The notes beneath the pieces were generated by a model. It did not search any database. It was given only the letters and a program-made list of their open reading frames with translations, and was not told where the DNA came from. A stretch of DNA of 64,000 bases from CALMEC01 sp963765105. Its GTDB lineage: Bacteria; Actinomycetota; Thermoleophilia; Miltoncostaeales; Miltoncostaeaceae. Below are positions 1 through 9,032 of the stretch, in pieces (the stretch's first letter is position 1; every line of letters begins with the position of its first letter). A program made the translations under genes and the position numbers. The stretch is taken from positions 620,001-684,000 of the forward strand of contig CAVXUW010000002.1 of the NCBI GenBank assembly GCA_963765105.1, given 5' to 3'.

Positions 1-544
1 CACGCGCTTCGGCTTCCGCCGCGCGGAAGGCTGCGAGCCGGCGAAACGGTCGACTCCGTCGGTAGATGTACACCCGGGCCGCGCCATCGGCCACCAGACG
101 TGCGTTGACCGGGGTCCCCTCCCCTGAGCGAAACACGTAGGCCAGCAGCCGCCCAAATCGGTCGCGCTCATCCTGCGACGGGTCGGTTACGACCGTAACG
201 GTTGTCTTACGCGCCAGGTAGCCCGTGAGGGCCGCTGACGCCTCCGGTCCGAAGCACTCCACGGCGCCGTTGGGGTCCTTGGTTTCGGGAGCGTCGATGC
301 CGAGCAGGCGGACACGGGTGACCGTCCCGTCGAGCCGCACGCCGATGGTGTCGCCATCGCTGATATACGCCACGGGCCCGATTGAGATACGTCCGCGCTG
401 AGGGGTCGACGTCGGCCCCGTCGTCGGCGTCACCGGACCGCCGGGAGCGGTGTTGGCGGACCGGGCCCCGGCGGGGGTGCGGTCACCACACCCGCCGGCA
501 AGGCAGAGGACGAGCGATCCCGCCAGAACGATGCGGCCATCCAC
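1..544 (-). CDS. Thermonuclease (SNase)-like lipoprotein, partial at left edge
   Basis: A secreted nuclease-like protein whose C-terminus runs off the window. Reading the minus strand from GTG at 544 gives a lipoprotein signal peptide ending in the lipobox LAGGC, a Pro/Thr-rich linker, and a staphylococcal-nuclease-like OB fold. The SNase signature residues are all visible: ISDGDT, then VRLLGIDAPE (the Arg, Asp and Glu of the active site) and ERDRFGRLLAYV (the second catalytic Arg). A GGGAG ribosome site lies just upstream of the GTG. It is divergent from the glycolytic operon, with about 80 bp between. The likely role is extracellular nucleic acid hydrolysis on the membrane surface; the substrate is inferred from the family. 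Confidence 0.82.
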   Translation of the reverse strand, partial: MDGRIVLAGSLVLCLAGGCGDRTPAGARSANTAPGGPVTPTTGPTSTPQRGRISIGPVAYISDGDTIGVRLDGTVTRVRLLGIDAPETKDPNGAVECFGPEASAALTGYLARKTTVTVVTDPSQDERDRFGRLLAYVFRSGEGTPVNARLVADGAARVYIYRRSRPFRRLAAFRAAEAEAR

Positions 545-624
545 GGGCTCAGTCTCCCAGGTCTCACGGACGCTGGTAGGCTCGCCGCTCTCAACAATCG
601 ACGGAAAACGCCAGGGAGTTCATG

Positions 625-1629
625 ATGGGAGTTCGTGTCGGCATCAACGGGTTTGGCCGTATTGGCCGCAATGTCTTTCGTGCCGCTCGCGGCGCGGAGG
701 ACGGCATCGACATCGTCGCCGTCAACGACATCACCGACGCTGCCACCCTGGCGCATTTGCTCGAATACGACTCGGTGTTCGGGCGCTACCCCGGAACGAT
801 CGAGGCCGGTGAGGGCGAGATTGTCGTGGACGGCAACCCAGTGAAGGTATTCGCCGAGCGTGACCCGGCGAACCTGCCATGGGGCGACCTCGGTGTGGAC
901 GTCGTCATCGAGAGCACCGGCTTCTTCACCGAGCGAGAGGCCGCAGCGGTTCACCTCGGTGGGGGCGCGAAGAAGGTCATCATCTCCGCGCCCGCCAAGG
1001 GTCCGGACATCACGATTTGCCTCGGCGTGAACGACGGCGAGTACGACCCCGCCGTCCACCACGTCATCTCCAATGCGTCGTGCACCACCAACTGCCTGTC
1101 GCCGGTGGCGAAAGTTCTGCTCGACAACTTCGGCCTCGAGCGTGGCTTCATGACCACCTGCCACGCCTACACCAACGATCAGCGCATCCTCGACCTGCCG
1201 CACAGCGATCTGCGCCGCGCTCGCGCGGCCGCGCTCTCGATCATCCCGACGTCCACCGGGGCCGCAAAAGCCATCGGTGAGGTACTGCCGGCCCTCAAGG
1301 GAAAGCTCGACGGTCTCGCCTTTCGCGTGCCGGTGCCCAACGGCTCCGTCGTCGACCTCACCTGCGAGGTGTCGAAGGCCACGAGCGTCGACGAGGTCAA
1401 CGCCGCGTTCCGGGCGGCCGCCGAGTCGGGTCCGCTCAAAGGAATCCTCGGCTACACGGAAGACCCCATCGTCTCGCGCGACATCGTCGGTGACCGTCGC
1501 TCGTCGATTGTCGACGGACCCCTCACAATGGTTAAAGGCACCACAGTGAAAGTCGTGAGTTGGTACGACAACGAGTGGGGCTACTCCTGCCGTGTGGTCG
1601 AGCTCGCCGCCCGGGTGCTGCCCGCCTAA
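625..1629 (+). CDS. gap: Glyceraldehyde-3-phosphate dehydrogenase
   Basis: Oxidises glyceraldehyde-3-phosphate to 1,3-bisphosphoglycerate with NAD(P) in the cytosol. The N-terminal Rossmann motif is INGFGRIGR; the catalytic cysteine sits in SNASCTTNC; the C-terminal WYDNEWGYS block is typical. The 334 residues match the family length. Two ATG codons lie in tandem at 622 and 625. The AGGGAG ribosome site at 613-618 is better spaced for 625. It is the first gene of gap-pgk-tpiA-gpmI; its stop codon overlaps the start of pgk by one base, so the genes are probably translationally coupled. Confidence 0.97.
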   Translation: MGVRVGINGFGRIGRNVFRAARGAEDGIDIVAVNDITDAATLAHLLEYDSVFGRYPGTIEAGEGEIVVDGNPVKVFAERDPANLPWGDLGVDVVIESTGFFTEREAAAVHLGGGAKKVIISAPAKGPDITICLGVNDGEYDPAVHHVISNASCTTNCLSPVAKVLLDNFGLERGFMTTCHAYTNDQRILDLPHSDLRRARAAALSIIPTSTGAAKAIGEVLPALKGKLDGLAFRVPVPNGSVVDLTCEVSKATSVDEVNAAFRAAAESGPLKGILGYTEDPIVSRDIVGDRRSSIVDGPLTMVKGTTVKVVSWYDNEWGYSCRVVELAARVLPA

Positions 1630-2822
1630 TGCCGGCGCTGGTCGACGTCACAACCGCCGGTCACGGCTGGTCCAACACCCGAGTCCTCGTCCGCGCTGAC
1701 CTCAACGTACCGCTGGACGGTGCGACGATCACTGATGATGCGCGCATCGTGGCATCGGTGCCAACGATTCGCTACCTGCTCGACCAGGGCGCCGGGATCG
1801 CCGTGTGCTCGCACCTCGGGCGGCCCAAGGGCGCGGTTGTTCCGGAGCTGTCATTGGCCCCGTGTGCGGCGCGGCTCGGCGAATTGCTGGGACGACCCGT
1901 TGAGCTGCTCATGGACTGCGTTGGTGACGCAGTACGCGCGCGCGTCGAGAAGCTTGGGCCCGGCGAGATCGTCATGCTCGAGAACCTTCGTTTCCATCCG
2001 GAGGAGGAAGCAAATGCCCCGGCGTTTGCCGACCAGCTTGCGGCCGGCTTCACCCACTACGTCAACGACGCTTTCGGTGCGGCCCACCGCGCGCACGCGT
2101 CAACTGAGGGTGTGGCCCGTCGCCTTCCGGCCGTCGCCGGTCTTCTGATGGCGAAAGAAGTGCGGGTGCTGTCCGGGTTGCTCGAACGCCCGGGCCGACC
2201 GTTCGTGGCCGTGCTCGGTGGATCGAAGGTGTCCGACAAACTGCCGCTCATTGAGCACCTCCTTGACCGTTGCGACCGAATCCTGGTTGGTGGGGCGATG
2301 TGCTTCACATTCCTCGCGTCGATCGGCGATCCCGTGGGCAAGTCGCTCCACGAGGACATCGATGCCCAACGACTCGCCCACAAGCTGCTGGAACGGTCCG
2401 GACGGGTGAACTGCACGCTTCAACTTCCCACCGACATTCTGATCGCCGACCGCTTTGATATTGATGCGGCGATCGAGGTCGTGCCCAGCGACGCCATCCC
2501 CGAGTGGGGGATGGGCGTTGACATTGGCCCACGCACGGCCGGAGCGTACGCCGAAGCAATCGCCGACGCGGGCACCGTCTTCTGGAACGGACCGATGGGC
2601 GCATTCGAGATCCCACCATTCGCCGACGGCACGCGCGTCGTCGCCGAGGCCATGGCGGCATCCTCCGCGGTGACGGTTGCCGGTGGCGGAGATTCGGGAG
2701 CTGCGCTGGCCCAGTGGGGACTCGACGACAAGCTCACGCACGCCAGCACGGGCGGTGGCGCGTCACTTGAGATGCTCGAAGGGCGCGTGCTTCCCGGTGT
2801 CGCTGCGTTGCCCGTCGCATGA
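1629..2822 (+). CDS. pgk: Phosphoglycerate kinase
   Basis: Transfers the acyl phosphate of 1,3-bisphosphoglycerate to ADP. The N-terminal substrate site RADLNVPLDG, the LENLRFHPEEE block, GGSKVSDKLPLI and the C-terminal GGGDSGAAL nucleotide loop are all present. The protein is 397 residues, normal for bacteria. The start used is the ATG at 1629, which shares a base with the gap TAA stop. An in-frame codon further upstream would run through gap. The stop overlaps the tpiA ATG as ATGA. Confidence 0.97.
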   Translation: MPALVDVTTAGHGWSNTRVLVRADLNVPLDGATITDDARIVASVPTIRYLLDQGAGIAVCSHLGRPKGAVVPELSLAPCAARLGELLGRPVELLMDCVGDAVRARVEKLGPGEIVMLENLRFHPEEEANAPAFADQLAAGFTHYVNDAFGAAHRAHASTEGVARRLPAVAGLLMAKEVRVLSGLLERPGRPFVAVLGGSKVSDKLPLIEHLLDRCDRILVGGAMCFTFLASIGDPVGKSLHEDIDAQRLAHKLLERSGRVNCTLQLPTDILIADRFDIDAAIEVVPSDAIPEWGMGVDIGPRTAGAYAEAIADAGTVFWNGPMGAFEIPPFADGTRVVAEAMAASSAVTVAGGGDSGAALAQWGLDDKLTHASTGGGASLEMLEGRVLPGVAALPVA

Positions 2823-3574
2823 GCGATCGGCGGCCGCTCGTGGCGGGTAACTGGAAGATGCAAAAGACCGGCCCCGAGGCCCGGGCCTACTGCGAACAAC
2901 TGCGCGCACGCCTGTCGGACGGCGCCCTCCCCACGGCCGAGGTCGTCATCTGCCCGCCGTTCACCGCACTCGAAACGGCCGCCGTGGCACTTGCCGGGAG
3001 CCCCATCTGGGTGGCCGCCCAAGCGGTGCACGAGGCCGAGAAAGGTGCCCACACCGGTGAGATCTCAGCGACGATGATCGCGGCCACCGGAGCGCGAGGA
3101 ACGCTCGTGGGGCACTCCGAGCGCCGTGCCGCGGGTGAGACCGATGCGCAGGTGGCAACTCGTGCCCGGGCGGCACTCGACCACGATCTGTTCGCGATCA
3201 TCTGCGTCGGCGAGTCCCTTGAACTACGTGACGGGGGTGAGACGCTCTCCTGGCTCACCCGGCAGGTTACGGCTGCGCTGGAGCATGTCGCGGCCACCGA
3301 GGTTGAGCGCATTGCCATCGCCTATGAGCCAATCTGGGCCATCGGCACCGGCCGCACCGCGACACCCCAGCAGGCCCAAGAAGCCTGCGCGCATGTCCGC
3401 TCTGTCGCCGCGGGTGCCGTCGACGCCGTAGCCCTGCGGGTGCTCTATGGCGGGAGCGTGACGCCCGACACGGCCGGTGAGCTCATGGCGCAGAACGACG
3501 TCGACGGTGCCTTGGTCGGCGGCGCGAGTCTCGACCCGGAGTCGTTCGCCGCCATCGTGGCGGCCGCGGGCTAA
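2819..3574 (+). CDS. tpiA: Triosephosphate isomerase
   Basis: Interconverts dihydroxyacetone phosphate and glyceraldehyde-3-phosphate. Seen: N-terminal GNWKMQK with the catalytic Lys, GHSERR with the catalytic His, AYEPIWAIGTG with the catalytic Glu, and the phosphate-binding LYGGSV. At 251 residues it is a standard single-domain TIM barrel. It overlaps pgk by four bases (ATGA) and is followed ten bases later by gpmI, so it is the third gene of the glycolytic operon. Confidence 0.97.
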   Translation: MSDRRPLVAGNWKMQKTGPEARAYCEQLRARLSDGALPTAEVVICPPFTALETAAVALAGSPIWVAAQAVHEAEKGAHTGEISATMIAATGARGTLVGHSERRAAGETDAQVATRARAALDHDLFAIICVGESLELRDGGETLSWLTRQVTAALEHVAATEVERIAIAYEPIWAIGTGRTATPQQAQEACAHVRSVAAGAVDAVALRVLYGGSVTPDTAGELMAQNDVDGALVGGASLDPESFAAIVAAAG

Positions 3575-3583
3575 GGAGGCACC

Positions 3584-5086
3584 GTGGCCGGTCCTCTTGT
3601 CCTCGTCGTCATCGACGGATTCGGCATCGCTCCTGCCGGCCCCGGCAACGCGGTGAGTCTTGCCCGCACCCCTCATCTGGACGCCCTGGCGCGTGAAGGC
3701 AGCGCGACGCAGCTGCAGGCATCGGGGCTGCCCGTGGGCTTGCCAGATGGGCAGCAGGGCAACTCGGAGGTGGGCCACCTCAATCTGGGTGCGGGACGGC
3801 GCGTGGCGCAGATGCTCGTGCGCATTGACGAGGCCATCTCCGAGGGATCGTTTGCCACGAACCCCGCGCTGGTCTCGGCGATGGATGCCTCAACCGGGCA
3901 TACGCTTCACCTCGTCGGTCTCATCGGTGACGGTGGCGTCCACGCAAGCCAACGTCACTTGCGGGCGCTCCTCGACATGGCCCGTGGTCGTGGCGTCGAG
4001 CGGGTGGTGGTCCACGCCCTCACCGACGGTCGCGACACACGACCCGATTCGGCGCTGGCGTTCATCGAGGAGCTCGAAAGCTCCGGCACAACCGTCGGCA
4101 CCGTGGTGGGTCGCTACTGGGCAATGGATCGCGACAACCGCTGGGACCGGACCCAGCGTGCGTACGACGCGATGGTCCACGGGGTGGGCGAAGCTGCGCA
4201 ATCCGCGGCCGCCGCCGTCCGGTCCAGCTACGACCGCGGCGTCAGCGACGAGTTCATCGAACCGTTCGTCATCGGCGATCCCACGCGCAGCCGCGTTCGC
4301 GCCGGCGACAGCGTCATCTACTGGAACTTCCGCCCCGACCGTGCACGGCAGCTCACCGAGGCACTCACGGTGCCGGAGTTCACCGGGTTCGATCGTGGTG
4401 ATGCCCGGCTGCCCATCATGGTCACGATGACGCGCTACCGTGCGGAATGGACGCACCTGCCCGCCGCGTTCGTGTCCGAAGACGTCCGTCAGGGGCTCGC
4501 CGAACACGTCAGCGCCATGGGGCTCGCGCAGCTGCATGTGGCCGAGACGGAAAAGTATGCCCACGTCACCTACTTCTTCAACGGTGGCCGTGAGGACCCG
4601 TTCGACGGCGAGGAACGCATCCTCGTCCAATCACCGCAGCACGTCGCCACCTACGACAAGGCTCCCGCGATGAGCGCCGCGGGCATTCGCGACGTCCTCC
4701 TCACCGAACTGGCGGCCACGGCCCCTCCCGCGTTCGTCGTGGTGAACTTCGCCAACGCCGACATGGTGGGACACACGGGTGTCATCGCCGCGGCCGTCGC
4801 GGGGATCGAGACCGTCGACACCTGCATGGGCGACATCCGCCGGGCCGTCGCCGCCACCGGTGGCCTCCTCGCGGTCACCGCCGATCACGGCAACAGCGAG
4901 GTGATGCTCGAGCCGGACGGCAGTCCGAACACCGCCCACACCACAAACCCCGTTCCGTTCTGGATCGACCGCCCCGGGCTTCGTGTGAGCGAAGGAAAGC
5001 TCGGCGACGTCGCTCCGACCCTCTGCCACCTCAACGGCTGGGACCCGTCTCCCGCAATGACCGGAGTGACGCTGCTCGACGCGTGA
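3584..5086 (+). CDS. gpmI: 2,3-bisphosphoglycerate-independent phosphoglycerate mutase
   Basis: Converts 3-phosphoglycerate to 2-phosphoglycerate through a phosphoserine intermediate, using Mn2+. The metal-binding start is VVIDGFGIAP. The catalytic Ser is in QQGNSEVGHLN, and the C-terminal metal site VTADHGNSE is present. The 500 residues fit the family. It starts at GTG 3584 behind a strong AAGGAGG. Having GpmI as the last gene of gap-pgk-tpiA gives a continuous lower-glycolysis operon without the cofactor-dependent mutase. Confidence 0.96.
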   Translation: MAGPLVLVVIDGFGIAPAGPGNAVSLARTPHLDALAREGSATQLQASGLPVGLPDGQQGNSEVGHLNLGAGRRVAQMLVRIDEAISEGSFATNPALVSAMDASTGHTLHLVGLIGDGGVHASQRHLRALLDMARGRGVERVVVHALTDGRDTRPDSALAFIEELESSGTTVGTVVGRYWAMDRDNRWDRTQRAYDAMVHGVGEAAQSAAAAVRSSYDRGVSDEFIEPFVIGDPTRSRVRAGDSVIYWNFRPDRARQLTEALTVPEFTGFDRGDARLPIMVTMTRYRAEWTHLPAAFVSEDVRQGLAEHVSAMGLAQLHVAETEKYAHVTYFFNGGREDPFDGEERILVQSPQHVATYDKAPAMSAAGIRDVLLTELAATAPPAFVVVNFANADMVGHTGVIAAAVAGIETVDTCMGDIRRAVAATGGLLAVTADHGNSEVMLEPDGSPNTAHTTNPVPFWIDRPGLRVSEGKLGDVAPTLCHLNGWDPSPAMTGVTLLDA

Positions 5087-5151
5087 GCGCGGAATGACGC
5101 TGCCATTCGTGAGGTCGGGCGTATGCTGGGAGCAGAAGGAGGTTCGAACCA

Positions 5152-5943
5152 GTGAGTTCGGTCGACGGTGCAGGAACCTTTCGTGTCTCAGGGGACGCCT
5201 ACGACCTCTTTATGGGCCGGTACTCGCGGCCTCTTTCGGTGTTCATGGCGGATGCTTCCGCCGTCGCACCGGGAATGACAGCGCTTGACGTGGGATGCGG
5301 CCCCGGCGCGCTGACCGAGGAACTCGTTCGGCGTCTGGGCGTGGCGAACGTTTGGGCCGTCGACCCGTCACCGCCCTTTGTGAAGGCCTGTCGGGAGCGT
5401 CTCCCGGGAGTGGACGTCCGTGACGGACAGGCCGAATCGCTGCCGTTCCCGGACGCCTCCCGTGATGTCGTTCTGGCCCAACTGGTTTTTCACTTCGTTT
5501 CGGACGCCCCTCTGGCGGCACAGGAGATGCGACGTGTGGCGACGTCCGGCGGAACGGTGGCGGCATGCGTGTGGGACTTCGCCAAGGGTATGGAGATGCT
5601 GCGATTGTTTTGGGATGCGGCCTTGAGTATCGATCCGTCGGCGCCCGATGAGGCGCGCACCCTGCGGTTCGGCGGGGAGGGCGAGCTCGACGCGCTCTTT
5701 TCCTCAGCTGGGCTCGCAGACGTGAATGAGACAGATCTCGCCGTCACAGTGAGCTACGCCGACGTCGACGAGTTGTGGTCCGGTTTCCTTGCGGGGATCG
5801 GTCCGGCCGGCGCCTACTGCATGTCGCTGTCTCAGGAGATGCGCGATCGTGTGCGGGATCAGCTCGTCCAGCGGCTCGGAAATCCTCGCGGCGCCATCAC
5901 ACTTGCCGCCACGGCCCGGTGTGCGACGGGGCGCGTTCCCTAG
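5152..5943 (+). CDS. Class I SAM-dependent methyltransferase
   Basis: A UbiE/Methyltransf_11-like enzyme of 263 residues; the substrate is unknown. The SAM-binding motif I is ALDVGCGPGALTEEL, followed by the acidic loop VDPSP and the motif DVVLAQLVFHF. It starts at GTG 5152 behind AGAAGGAGG. The 65-bp gap after gpmI and the convergent neighbour suggest a separate transcript. Its stop abuts the stop of the nitronate monooxygenase on the other strand. Confidence 0.85.
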   Translation: MSSVDGAGTFRVSGDAYDLFMGRYSRPLSVFMADASAVAPGMTALDVGCGPGALTEELVRRLGVANVWAVDPSPPFVKACRERLPGVDVRDGQAESLPFPDASRDVVLAQLVFHFVSDAPLAAQEMRRVATSGGTVAACVWDFAKGMEMLRLFWDAALSIDPSAPDEARTLRFGGEGELDALFSSAGLADVNETDLAVTVSYADVDELWSGFLAGIGPAGAYCMSLSQEMRDRVRDQLVQRLGNPRGAITLAATARCATGRVP

Positions 5944-7035
5944 TCAACCGGCAGCGAGGCGATGCAGGGTCGCCTGAGCCTCGGCCATGATCGACGCGAC
6001 AACGTCGGCGGCGGGAACTCCCGGGGTGACGCGACAAGCCGCCTGTCCGGCCCAGAGGCTGGTGTTGTCGGATCCGGTACGGTCCGCCGCGGAACGGATG
6101 TCGGCCCACTGCGTGGCCTGACGCGGATAGCCGACGCCGGGTGAACCGGCCGCCTCGAGGGCATCGAGGACGCCGTTTCGCAGGCCGCGGGCGGGACGAC
6201 CTGAGAAGGCGGTGATGATCTCGGTGGCGGTGTCTTCGGCCTCGGCAAGCCGACGTTGATACGCCGGGTTCGCGCCGCTCTCCGCGGTGGCCAGGAAACG
6301 CGTGCCGAACTGGGCGCCGTGCGCGCCCAGCGCCAATGCCGCCACGAGCCCGGCGCCGTCCATGATTCCGCCCGCCGCGACGACGGGGACGTCGACGGCC
6401 GCGACGACCTGAGGAATGAGCGCAAAGGAGCCGATCATCGGAGGCAGGCCGGCCTCGGGAAGCGTGAAGTTGGATCGGTGACCACCGGCCTCCGACCCTT
6501 GAGCCACCACTGCCGCGGCCCCCGACGCCACCGCGGTGCGAGCATCCTCGACGGTTGCGACCATGGCCACCACCGGGCAACCGGCCGAGCGTGCACGCGC
6601 AACCACGGGCGCCGGATCCCCCAGGCCTGTGCTCAGTACCTCCACGCCCTCCTCGATGGCGACGCCGACAAGCTCAAGAGCGGATGCGGCTGTGCTCGAT
6701 GGTGGGGCGGAGGGGTCGGGCTCCGGCAGGCCCATCTTGGTGCGTATGGGTGCCAGTGCGGCGGCGACATCGGCGTCGTTGCTCGTCGCCGGGCGTGGCG
6801 GAGCCAGCAGCACGTTGACGCCGATCGGCTGGTGCGTGAGCTCCCGTGCGGCGCGAATGGCCAGTCGCAGGCTGTCTGCGCTCATGCCACTGGCGCCGAA
6901 CGTCCCGAGGCCACCCGCCGCGCTTACCGCCGCGACGAGCTGCGGTGTGGTCGGACCCCCGGCCATCCCCGCGAGGACGACGGGATACCGAACCCCCAGC
7001 AACTCGCAAAGGGGTGTGCTGAGGACGGTGGTCAC
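5944..7035 (-). CDS. Nitronate monooxygenase / 2-nitropropane dioxygenase family, FMN-dependent
   Basis: A TIM-barrel flavoenzyme of 363 residues. The N-terminal CELLGVRYPVVLAGMAGG, the catalytic-His motif QGSEAGGH, the FMN-phosphate loop AAGGIMDGAG and GAQFGTRFLAT are characteristic. Members oxidise alkyl nitronates such as propionate-3-nitronate; some act as enoyl reductases, so the substrate is open. A second member of the family is at 36.8-37.9 kb. The convergent stop adjoins the methyltransferase. Confidence 0.88.
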   Translation of the reverse strand: MTTVLSTPLCELLGVRYPVVLAGMAGGPTTPQLVAAVSAAGGLGTFGASGMSADSLRLAIRAARELTHQPIGVNVLLAPPRPATSNDADVAAALAPIRTKMGLPEPDPSAPPSSTAASALELVGVAIEEGVEVLSTGLGDPAPVVARARSAGCPVVAMVATVEDARTAVASGAAAVVAQGSEAGGHRSNFTLPEAGLPPMIGSFALIPQVVAAVDVPVVAAGGIMDGAGLVAALALGAHGAQFGTRFLATAESGANPAYQRRLAEAEDTATEIITAFSGRPARGLRNGVLDALEAAGSPGVGYPRQATQWADIRSAADRTGSDNTSLWAGQAACRVTPGVPAADVVASIMAEAQATLHRLAAG

Positions 7036-7044
7036 CGTCTGAGA

Positions 7045-8358
7045 TTACCGCTGCGGCGTCCAGGCGTGGCGTTGCACGATGGCTTGGTTTGTCAGTAGTG
7101 ACCACCGTGTGGTGTAGATGTGCGTCGGTGTCAAGGACGTGCCGATGTAGAAGAAGCGCGGCCCCCTGGCGGTGGCGACGGCTCGGGCACGTCCACCGGG
7201 GATTTTCTGCACCACGACGGTGGAGAACTCATCTCGACTGGTGATCCAGGAGATGTGGTTGCCCGTCAGCGATGGCCACGCGTGCAAACGGTTGCGGCTG
7301 CCGCTGGCGATGATGGTGCGTTTAGCGCTCCGAAGGCTGCGCAGGATGATGACGTTGCTGGCACCGCTGTTCTCGCTCCACGCGATCAGCTGCCGTCGCA
7401 GTGACGGGCGCCCAAGATCCACCCCGCGGCCGACCGAGGTGGCGACGAATTTTGCACCGGTGACGAGGTTTCGCACGCGAAGTAGCTTGCGGCTTCCGAC
7501 GACCTCGACGTAGGCGATACGTCGTCCTGACAGCGATGGTTTGCTGACGGCGCCGCGGATGCGGGCGGTCTCCTGCCCGGTGCGCCACACCACCACACGA
7601 ATGCCCTGATCGTCGACGTACGCGAGCTGCTCACCATCCAACGAGGGTTGCCGGCCCGTAAGAAACACGATGGGGGGTGCGCCTGCGCCGGCATCGACCA
7701 CGACGTTCTGAACACCATTGGCCTGGTCGGTGTAGGCGATGGTCGTGCCCGACACCGATGGGTCGCTCTGTCCCGAGGGGAGTGCGGGAGGAGGAGCCAC
7801 CGCGGCACGGGCGGCTGCGGGAATGAGGAAGGCAGCGCATGCGGCAAGCGCAATCGCGTTCGATGGCCGCACGAGCCGATGCGCGCGGGTCAAACGCTCA
7901 ATGGTGTCGCGGCCCGGCCACACCACCATCAGCGCTCGACCCAAGCCGAAGAGGCCGAGGCACACGGCCGAGGTCGCCGGTGAGCCGATCGCCAGGGCTG
8001 CTGTGCACACCACCCAGAACGTGGCGACTGGTTGAAACGTTCCGAACCCGGCACCGAGGATGATCCCGTAGCCCAGTGACCAGACAGCCAAAGGTTTCTC
8101 ACGCCGCCACGGCTCGGGGACCTGACGGCGCAGATGCGGCAAGGGAAAGCGCAGCAGCCCTGCCTCACGCAGTGCCCCAAGAAGGGCAAGCGTCGCGGCG
8201 ATCCACAGGGCGGCTCGGCCCGGCAGGCGCTGCCCCACGAGCCCCAGAAAGCCGCCCAACGCCATCGCTGCGGCAACCGCTCCGAGGGCGAAGAGTGCGA
8301 CGGCGATGATGCGGCGTGTGCGGCCCCCGCAACCTGCGGGGGTGAAGGTGTCAACCAT
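7045..8358 (-). CDS. Membrane protein with C-terminal beta-propeller, MauF/CcdA-like N-terminus (third gene of Mau-like cluster)
   Basis: 437 residues. The first ~180 contain about five hydrophobic segments, including GYGIILGAGFGTFQPVATF, reminiscent of CcdA/MauF membrane thiol transporters. A last segment ending in PAAARA would deliver the rest outside. Residues ~190-437 are a TolB/WD40-type beta-propeller with recurring blades such as PSVSGTTIAYTD, PSLDGEQLAYVD, PSLSGRRIAYVE and PSLTGNHISWIT. It lies downstream of the MauA-like and MauE-MauD-like genes on the same strand. In methylamine dehydrogenase loci MauF is a membrane protein and MauB a propeller. Treating this as a fusion of both roles is inference; a TolB-like sensor is the alternative. 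Confidence 0.6.
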   Translation of the reverse strand: MVDTFTPAGCGGRTRRIIAVALFALGAVAAAMALGGFLGLVGQRLPGRAALWIAATLALLGALREAGLLRFPLPHLRRQVPEPWRREKPLAVWSLGYGIILGAGFGTFQPVATFWVVCTAALAIGSPATSAVCLGLFGLGRALMVVWPGRDTIERLTRAHRLVRPSNAIALAACAAFLIPAAARAAVAPPPALPSGQSDPSVSGTTIAYTDQANGVQNVVVDAGAGAPPIVFLTGRQPSLDGEQLAYVDDQGIRVVVWRTGQETARIRGAVSKPSLSGRRIAYVEVVGSRKLLRVRNLVTGAKFVATSVGRGVDLGRPSLRRQLIAWSENSGASNVIILRSLRSAKRTIIASGSRNRLHAWPSLTGNHISWITSRDEFSTVVVQKIPGGRARAVATARGPRFFYIGTSLTPTHIYTTRWSLLTNQAIVQRHAWTPQR

Positions 8359-8429
8359 GGCGAACCCTCAGGGAGACCACGCTCCCGAGATCCCGGCAAT
8401 CAACGCCGCCGACGCGATCGTGGTCTCGG

Positions 8430-9032
8430 CTAGCACGGCACCCCGGTGTCGACGTACACCACGCAAAAAACCTTGCGCTTGCCACGGCAGTAGCCCTTGA
8501 GCGAGCGATCGCCGTTGATGCGCCGCGGGCTCACCGAGCAGCAGTCCCACAATCGGCGAATCTCCCCGTTGCAACAGCGGTACCACGAGCCTTGAAGGAC
8601 GGCATCGTTCAGTTTGTAGCGGGTTTTCACGCCGTCCTCGCACAGTCGCGTGCGCGGCCCGGCCCGCAGCGGAGCACCGGCAGGGTCGAGGAGGGGGGTG
8701 CCCGCCTCGTCGACGAGTTGGTTGGCGTCGTTGATGAGGCGCCCGGCGTTGTCCACAGGGCGTCCGTCGGTGGGGCGCAGGGGTTTGCCTTCCAGATCCA
8801 CGCGGGGCAACTTGTACGGGCCTTTGCACGACCCCGTCGTCCAGTAGTGGCCGCAGAAGCCGAACCATTCCCCTGAGGTCGCCTCGGTTCCCGGGATGGC
8901 GCTGGCGGCTTTCTCGGCCGTGGCTCCCAGGAGCAGGGCGCCGACAGCGCCGACGAACGAGCGCCGTGTGGTCGACGACGCCAGGCGTCGCGCGAGCCGT
9001 CCGCCCGAGTCCTCCAACGGGTCATGCGGCAT
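8430..9032 (-). CDS. Cys-rich Tat-exported protein, methylamine dehydrogenase light chain (MauA)-like
   Basis: 200 residues. The N-terminus carries a twin-arginine signal (TTRRSFVGAVGALLLG) and an Ala-rich cleavage region. The mature part holds ten cysteines in FCGHYWTTGSC, RLC, SWYRCC, WDCC, GYC, VFC and a terminal VPC. This spacing recalls the disulphide-rich MADH small subunit (PF02975). GSWYRCC aligns with the first TTQ tryptophan. The position of the second appears to be Phe (KVFC instead of IWC), so a normal TTQ cofactor is doubtful. The gene overlaps the MauE-MauD-like gene by 11 bases. The family assignment is by eye. Confidence 0.6.
   Translation of the reverse strand: MPHDPLEDSGGRLARRLASSTTRRSFVGAVGALLLGATAEKAASAIPGTEATSGEWFGFCGHYWTTGSCKGPYKLPRVDLEGKPLRPTDGRPVDNAGRLINDANQLVDEAGTPLLDPAGAPLRAGPRTRLCEDGVKTRYKLNDAVLQGSWYRCCNGEIRRLWDCCSVSPRRINGDRSLKGYCRGKRKVFCVVYVDTGVPC

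Noticed and set aside
430..1203. Minus-strand open frame over gap
   Set aside because: Overlaps gap entirely; the real minus-strand gene here is the nuclease-like lipoprotein ending at 544 in another frame.
8430..9032. True methylamine dehydrogenase small subunit
   Set aside because: The second TTQ tryptophan seems to be Phe, and no heavy chain or MauG gene is present, so only a MauA-like label is supported.
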